Shown: in pieces, positions 58,680-64,000 of the stretch
How positions within the stretch are numbered: the stretch's first letter is position 1
Layout of the letters: each line of letters starts with the position of its first letter
DNA from: Anas platyrhynchos
Lineage: Eukaryota > Chordata > Aves > Anseriformes > Anatidae
Assembly: GCF_047663525.1 (NCBI RefSeq)
Contig: NC_092605.1
Span: 744,001 to 808,000 of the forward strand
Length of the DNA stretch: 64,000 nucleotides
Direction of reading: 5' to 3'
Translations under genes and position numbers: made by a program
The notes under the pieces: generated by a model
What the model saw: the letters and a program-made list of their open reading frames with translations, nothing else
Database searches by the model: none
What the model was told of the DNA's origin: nothing

Positions 58680-60110
58680 CCCCGCTCCGGGAGGCTGCAG
58701 GGAGCCCCCGATCGGTGCTCCCCAACCCCGCGGGGACCGGGGTCGGGCGAGGGAAGGCTGAGGGGAAGCAGAGCCGTGAAACCGCCCCCCCAGCTCCGTC
58801 CCGAGCCCGGGCTCCGGCTCCTACCGGCCGGGGGGAGGCTGAGCGTGGCGCATCGGGGGGCTCTGGGGCTGGGGCTGCGCTGGCCCCTGGCTCTCAGGTG
58901 CCTCCGCTCCTCGCCCGCCCGGCCCCGGGAGCCGCCCCGCACGTGCTGATGGAGCCGGGCCGGGGGCGGCGGCCGCCGGGAGCCGCGGGGCGCGCAGCGG
59001 GCACGGCCGGCCTGGGGAGGGCGCTGCGCGGCCGCGGACGGGCCCGGGCGACGGCGCCTTCCCGGGCCCGGCCGCCCTGGCGGGGCTGGGGGCGAAACGG
59101 CCCCGAGGCGGACCGGGCCCGGAGCCTGGGCTCCGCCGTCGGGGCTCCCGTCGGGGCGGCCGCGGAACGGAGGTTCCCGGAGCGGGAGGGGCAAGGAACG
59201 GAGCCTCCGGGGCGGGGGGCGAAGGGGGAGAAGCGGGGGGCGTCCGAAACGCCCTGGGGGCGGGGGGGGCTGGGCTCCTCGGGCCGCGTCCCGGGGCTCC
59301 GGCAGCCGGGCCCCCGCCCCCCCGCGGGCCGTCCCCACCCCCTCCGCACCGCCCCGGCCTGGGGCCCCGCCGCGCCCGTGTGAAAGGGTCCCCCCCGCTG
59401 GGGCCGGGGGAGAAAGGCGCCATTGTGCGGCCCTTTCTCCCGCGCCTACTTGACACTCATTTTCCGCGCACAGATGCTGACAGCTCTGATAATAAGGGGG
59501 TCTGCGCCTTTCACCCAGCGGAGCAGAAAAAGGAGGTTAATGAGGACACAGCTTAAAAAAAAAAAAAAAAAATCACAATAAAACCCCCTCGCTTCCCCCC
59601 GGCTGCGAGGCCGAGGGAGATTTGAATACAAAGGCCGGGCTCGCCGGGCAGGGGCGGCCGCCGCGCACCGGGGCCCCGGCCCCGCGCCGTCGGAAGGCCG
59701 CGCCGTGGCCCCCCCGCCGGCCGGAGCGGCTCAAGGACGGAGCGGAGCGGCCCGGAGCAGTTCCCGTGCCCAGCCCGGCACCCGAACGCCTTCAGCGGGG
59801 CGCAGCGGCGGCCCCGGGGCTTTTCTGGGCGCGGAGCGGAGCCGCGCACGGCGCCCGCCGCCGCCGCCGCCCCGTCCGGGCACCGCGGCACAGCCCGGCC
59901 CGGCGGCCTCCGTGCTCGGGGGGGCGCCCCGGTGCCGGCTCGGACCCTTCCTTCCCCGGCGGCTCCTGGGGGCCGCCCCCTGTCCCGCACGGCCGCGGCT
60001 CCCAGCCCCCCCCACGTCGGGGCCCCGCCGCTGAGCACCCCCGGCCCGGCGCCCCTCGACCGCCCCAGTCCCCTCCGCTCCTCGCCCCCCAGCCACAAAC
60101 GGGAGAAAGA
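58680..60110. promoter_or_regulatory. Orphan CpG island between the convergent CBX2 and CBX8 ends
   Basis: About 1.4 kb of extremely CpG-dense DNA lies past the CBX2 poly(A) signal and below the likely CBX8 3' end, so it belongs to neither promoter. A less GC-rich core at 59450-59600 includes TTGACACTCA, CTGACAGCTCTGATAATAAG and an 18-A run. Open frames cross it on both strands, but they are the expected result of stop-poor GC sequence and have no recognisable protein content. It could be an unannotated promoter or a Polycomb recruitment platform. Confidence 0.7.
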
Positions 60111-60266
60111 CACGTTTCTATTTACAAAGTATATATTTAAACTCACATAAAAAGCAGGTCTCATATGGACATTCACGGCTGGCAGAAGACACGTAGTTAA
60201 GCTTCACTTCTGAGACTGAGATTTAGCCAAATCTTTTTTTTATACAAGTCTTAGATTTAAATAATT

Positions 60267-60281
60267 CACACACACACACAC
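60267..60281. repeat. Short (CA)n run
   Basis: CA repeat continuing into imperfect CA/TA-rich sequence up to about 60390, downstream of CBX8. Confidence 0.75.
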
Positions 60282-61516
60282 CCCCACGCACACACTCAGT
60301 ATATACGTCGCTATATACATACACACATATACACCCACATGTATGTCTTGCTTTGTATACGTGTGTGGTGGCCACACACATATACAGGTACACAGGGCTG
60401 GAGTGAAGCACAGCGAGCCTCCACCGGGCCCCGGCAGTGGAGCGAGGCAGGAGCTCTGCTCTGGGCTGTTCCGCAAAGGGAGGTGGGTTTCTGCCTTCAG
60501 CATCCCAGCAGGGGGAGGAAGGGCAGCCTACATCCCACCATCGTCCAACCGACAACACCTCCCGTGGCAGCTGCCCAAGCACTAGCGCTGAAACCAGCAC
60601 GCCGCTTGCCTCGGCTCTTCGTACAAACCAAGTTAAAAAATCTCAATTTTACAAAATATGCCGTACAACAACAACAAAAAAAAATGAAAACAAACAAAAA
60701 AATAAATCACAGAAATGGCTCCCTTTGTACAGTCAATACAGCATCCTCTTGCTAGGTCATCTGACAAAGGCAAAGGTCCCAAAAGATGGAAGGGGAAAGG
60801 GGCTGAGCAAGGTGGAGCCGCAGTTATCCAGATGGGCCTACCAGAGGCAAAGGCTGCTCCTCGCCCGAGCCCCTTCCTCCCCCCGTCAGGCCCCATGTGC
60901 TTTCATCTTATGTGCAGTCCCCAAATTAGAAAGCGTTTAAGAGCTTCACCGGGCCAATCAGAAAGGATGGAAAAGGCCAATCTCTCCCAGCCCTGGCCCT
61001 CGGGGGCTGCTGGACAGATTTGTGCTTTTGAACCGACAGAGATGCTCAAATCAATGCGTTAGGACATGAGGACACCTGCTCTACATCAACTAAAAAAAAA
61101 CACAACGAAACGCTTCTCCTCCTTCCTAGGGAGGGCTAAAAGACCCCGACCTCTCCTCACCTTGGTTAAGCTGCAATGGAGTTTAGAGAGAAAGAGCGAG
61201 CGGAGGAGCGGGCGGGCAGAGGGCTGCAGCATCCCGCGCCTCCTGCGAGACGCTGCCACGGGCTTTCTGCAAGGCAGCCGAGGGTTTCTGGTCAATGCTG
61301 GCGGAGGGAAGCTGCTGCATTTTGTTCAGAGCCATTAAATCCCGCTGCTATGCCCTGCCTGAGCCCTGGGAGAAAGCTGCACAGTCCTTCAGAGCCAGAA
61401 GAAATATGCAGGCAAATAAAAATACAAAAAGCCACCAGAGTCAGCAGGAGCTGCTCTGCGCACAGGAATATTTAGCCTCTTGGCTATTGTTTAACTAGCA
61501 TAAGAAAAGGGAAATA

Positions 61517-61522
61517 TTTATT
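61517..61522 (-). terminator. CBX8: CBX8 candidate distal polyadenylation signal
   Basis: TTTATT on the plus strand reads AATAAA on the minus strand, about 1.1 kb after the CBX8 stop codon. Confidence 0.4.
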
Positions 61523-62297
61523 GTCTCTGAATGCATAAAGGTGGCTCTGGGATTTGTCAGAGATGTGGATATTAGAAAATGCTTTATCTGGAGTCTTCCA
61601 ACAGTCTAAAGTGATCTGTGTTTGGAAAAAAAAAAATCCACTTTCTATAGCAGTATAAAGCATCTAAATATGGGCAGTGACATGCTACCCTCCCAAACCT
61701 CTCTGGCATTTCAGGAATGTAAACAGAGTTGTTGTTTTTTTTTGAAGTGGGTGGGGGAAAAGAATCAAGCGACCAGACAAAATGAAAACAGATTCTCAGC
61801 TCAGTTCTGTCTCCCACAACTGCTATGACAATTCTATTAAAGTGCATTTCAGTATCACCCCTTTCAGGAATCTTACACACACAAACCTCCTCTTCCTTCA
61901 CAAGAAAAGGTAATTCAAGTTAATACTCCACTAGAACAGTTTTAACCTTTTTATGGACTTCTGCTTTTCCCCGCCCCAATTTTGTAGCAACTTTTTTTTT
62001 TTTTTTAAACTGGCAACGCCCCCTCCCCAACAATACTGTAAATTCAAGTGCTTACTTCAACTGTCAAGGGCAACAGTTCTGGATACAGCACACTTGATTG
62101 TACAAGCAACACCTTATATCACAATCAAGAAATCTGGGCACTTTGCCCTCCGAGGGAGTAACACTTCCCCCTTCACCATCCATAGCATCATATGAAAAAT
62201 AATAGTTAAAAAAACCCAGAACATAATTAGCTATGAACATCACTCATTATGTACACCGGCTCCTGCAACAGATGCATGAACTCCGTTAGTTCTCAGT

Positions 62298-62303
62298 TTT
62301 ATT
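62298..62303 (-). terminator. CBX8: CBX8 candidate proximal polyadenylation signal
   Basis: TTTATT on the plus strand reads AATAAA on the minus strand, about 360 bp after the CBX8 stop codon. Confidence 0.4.
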
Positions 62304-62369
62304 GTCCTTTCTAAGAGCAACTGAGCAGTCACTGTTGTCTCCATTTAAATAAAACAACTCAGAGTTGAA

Positions 62370-62392
62370 ATATATATATATAGATATATATA
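62370..62392. repeat. (TA)n microsatellite
   Basis: TA repeat interrupted once by G, in the CBX8 3'UTR about 270 bp after the stop codon. Confidence 0.85.
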
Positions 62393-62662
62393 AGCATTTT
62401 TTCTTAAATAACATATTTACATCTAATAGAAAATATAACTCTAGAGATAATTTTTCCAACGAAATGTAAGACGTGAAAAAAAAAACAAAAAAAAAAGAAT
62501 GAGTTAATGAATTTAGGACAGTTTCTAAATCCTCTCCAGGAAATTAAAAAAAAATTTAAAAAAATAAAGAAAAAGGGAAAAAAAAAAGCCCACCAAGCTC
62601 TAACCAAGCTTTTGTCTGGATCTAGACCGAAGAAAATCCCCAGCACCACCACTGACAGAAAC

Positions 62663-63502
62663 TCATCGCTTCTCCTTAAAGAATCCTTGGTCCGTGCTGC
62701 TCTCCTTAATTGTGACGGTCAAAAAGTTAGAGGTCACGTCAGTTACCACCACTTTCTCCAGGTTGTTGAGGGACGGGCTCCAGGACTCCTCCTCGGGGTC
62801 CCCCAGGATCCTGGAGACGGGGATCCTGGCGATGAGGGAGGGCCGCCCCGCCTGGCCGCCCACGCCGTCGCGGTACAGGCTGCCCACGGAGCCGGGGCTC
62901 ACGGCGCTGTGCAGGATCTTGGGCCCGCCGGGATCCAGCCCTCCTTGCCCCTTGGGGTCCAGAAAGTCCGCCCGGTGCTTGGCGACCCGGGGCGCGTAGC
63001 TCTCGGCGGCCCCCAGCTTCATACCCACCTCCACGCGGTTGGGGCTGGACATGGTGCCGGAGAGGTCGGGGTCCGGCCGCCGGGCGAGCTGGATGACGCT
63101 GTGTCCCGAGCTGAACTTGGCCGCCCCCGCCGCCGCCTCCTCCATCTTCCTGGCCTTGAGGTAGTCCCCCACCTTGTCCCCCGGCTCCCCCAGTTTCCTC
63201 TTGGAGGCATCCAGAGTCTCCGCCAGGTCCTTGTAAAGCTCTTTCCTAGGCTTGGGGCCTCTCTTTTTGGGGGTTTCCCCGGGTTTCTCTTCCACCCTGA
63301 TAACCCGGTCCCGGATGCTGTCTCCCTTGGGGGTGCTGCTGCTGCTGCTGCCCTGCGGAGCCAGGGCTATGTTTCTGAGTCCTTCCCTAGCCCGGGACGT
63401 GGAGCCCAGGTCCTGGGGGGAGCGGCCGGGATACGGCACCCGGATCCCCCTGGAAGAGTCACTGCGGAATTCATAGGTTTTGGCTTTCGCTTTTGCCTGG
63501 GC
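62663..63502 (-). CDS. CBX8: CBX8 last exon
   Basis: A TTTGCAG acceptor opens 279 codons beginning [12 protein letters not shown]. The exon contains the second [10 protein letters not shown] motif, the conserved HSVIQLARR segment, [20 protein letters not shown], the Pc box ([18 protein letters not shown]), and TGA at 62665-62663. Confidence 0.97.
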   Translation of the reverse strand, partial: AQAKAKAKTYEFRSDSSRGIRVPYPGRSPQDLGSTSRAREGLRNIALAPQGSSSSSTPKGDSIRDRVIRVEEKPGETPKKRGPKPRKELYKDLAETLDASKRKLGEPGDKVGDYLKARKMEEAAAGAAKFSSGHSVIQLARRPDPDLSGTMSSPNRVEVGMKLGAAESYAPRVAKHRADFLDPKGQGGLDPGGPKILHSAVSPGSVGSLYRDGVGGQAGRPSLIARIPVSRILGDPEEESWSPSLNNLEKVVVTDVTSNFLTVTIKESSTDQGFFKEKR

Positions 63503-63949
63503 CTGCAAAGAAGATAAATCAACCGGTGATTTTATTGTCCTGCCACCCGGGTGCGTAATTACGACTTACACGACGAGGGGGCTGCCTTTGCACCGAGCGC
63601 TCTCCATCCGAGCCGGAGAGGGACCAGCTCCCCGCACGCCTCCCGTGCACGCTCCCTGCAGCCCTCGCCGCTCCCCGGCGCAGCGGCACCGACGCACGCG
63701 GGGCTCCTGCCTCCTTACCTTTAACAGGAAGGTTTTGGGCTTGGGGCCTCGCTTTTTAGGCCCGTATAGCTCCATTTCTCGCTCCCTAGAGGTGTTAAAA
63801 AAACCAAAGCTTCAATTCAGCATAGCTACAAGACAGCAACATATTTACAAGTGCAATGGCTACGACTAGCAAAGGCCTTGTACCTTTCCTCAAAGGCTGC
63901 AAGCAGCCGGGCATCCAGAATGTTTTCCTCGGGCTCCCAAGTGCTGTAC
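62663..63949 (-). CDS. CBX8: CBX8, Polycomb chromobox protein 8 (partial: last 3 exons)
   Basis: On the minus strand, exons 63949-63884, 63785-63719 and 63502-62663 join in frame. They give [20 protein letters not shown] (end of the chromodomain), then [20 protein letters not shown], then [20 protein letters not shown] through a terminal Pc box ending [12 protein letters not shown]8 is a PRC1 subunit that reads H3K27me3 and recruits RING1 through the Pc box. The first two coding exons, holding the start codon and the beginning of the chromodomain, lie to the right of position 64000. Two KKRGPKP basic motifs are present (one per downstream exon). The Arg/Asp/Glu-rich tract found in the middle of human CBX8 is replaced by a short [16 protein letters not shown] segment, so the whole protein should be shorter than the human 389 residues. 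Confidence 0.97.
63719..63785 (-). CDS. CBX8: CBX8 fourth coding exon
   Basis: This 67-nt exon encodes [20 protein letters not shown] and LK after a CTCTAG acceptor. The donor GTAAGG leaves phase 0. Confidence 0.95.
63884..63949 (-). CDS. CBX8: CBX8 third coding exon (by homology)
   Basis: This 66-nt exon encodes the second half of the chromodomain. Its acceptor AG (63951-63950) is preceded by an uninterrupted run of 15 C on the minus strand, and its donor is GTACAA. It ends inside an Arg codon (AG|G). Confidence 0.95.
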
Positions 63950-64000
63950 CTGGGGGGGGGGGGGGGCGGGGGCACACAGAGAGGGAAAGGCATCGGGAAC

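Larger units (their letters stand above)
60120..62662 (-). other. CBX8: CBX8 3' untranslated region (extent uncertain)
   Basis: No other gene is visible downstream of the CBX8 stop. On the minus strand, AATAAA signals occur at 62303-62298 (about 360 bp after the stop) and 61522-61517 (about 1.1 kb after). AT-rich sequence continues to about 60120, where a CpG-dense block begins. The region contains a CA run (60267-60281) and a TA run (62370-62392). The 3'UTR probably ends at one of the two signals; the part below 61500 may be intergenic. Confidence 0.5.

Noticed and set aside
58592..59456. Long frames on both strands in the orphan CpG island
   Set aside because: No recognisable protein content; composition alone produces open frames of this length here.
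62507..63517. A 336-codon plus-strand frame opposite CBX8
   Set aside because: It is the antisense shadow of the CBX8 last exon, which has clear homology and splice sites on the minus strand.
1..64000. CRISPR arrays, prophage, operons, bacterial tRNA/rRNA genes, retroviral elements
   Set aside because: The sequence is clearly vertebrate. No spaced direct-repeat array, rRNA or retroviral gene was recognised. Small RNA genes cannot be excluded by eye.

Overview
The window is vertebrate nuclear DNA, most likely from a bird and otherwise another archosaur or turtle. It holds multi-exon genes with GT-AG introns, large CpG islands, GC-rich spacers typical of a microchromosome, and two diverged CR1-type LINE relics. 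No bacterial, viral, CRISPR or operon features are present. Three genes can be reconstructed exon by exon, in the order ENPP7 (+), CBX2 (+), CBX8 (-). This matches the human 17q25 order RBFOX3-ENPP7-CBX2-CBX8-CBX4, so the left edge probably points toward the 5' end of RBFOX3 and the right edge toward CBX4. Layout: positions 1-38,400 hold no protein-coding exon I can support. This interval alternates GC-rich spacers with AT-rich blocks of about 150-750 bp that carry homeodomain, GATA and RFX-type sites, which is the look of a developmental or neuronal regulatory desert. It contains one strong CpG island (13.2-14.3 kb), one small one (34.0-34.35 kb) and one antisense CR1 relic (30.1-30.65 kb). 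ENPP7 (38,470-42,316) is a complete five-exon gene for intestinal alkaline sphingomyelinase. It has a TATA-box promoter, a GATA/CDX-motif cluster 1-2 kb upstream, a CR1 relic in intron 1 and an apparent GC-AG intron 2. From 42.3 to 48.3 kb there is noncoding sequence. From 48.35 to 50.45 kb is the CBX2 CpG-island promoter. CBX2 (49,733-54,291) is complete in five exons and encodes 528 residues, followed by a 3'UTR of about 4.3 kb. Between 58.6 and 60.1 kb an intense CpG island sits between the convergent ends of CBX2 and CBX8, away from either promoter. CBX8 enters from the right on the minus strand; its last three coding exons (63,949-62,663) are present, and its first two lie beyond the window. 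How the genes relate: CBX2 and CBX8 are alternative Polycomb subunits of canonical PRC1. Each has an N-terminal chromodomain that reads H3K27me3 and a C-terminal Pc box that binds RING1. Their matching exon phases and the identical 66-nt third exon fit tandem duplication. ENPP7 is functionally unrelated, a brush-border ectoenzyme that hydrolyses sphingomyelin. The window does not reveal a clearly new biological system. The points most worth checking are the orphan CpG island, the GATA/CDX cluster upstream of ENPP7, the GC-AG intron, the two possible ENPP7 C-termini, and the RFX X-box inside an AT-rich module.
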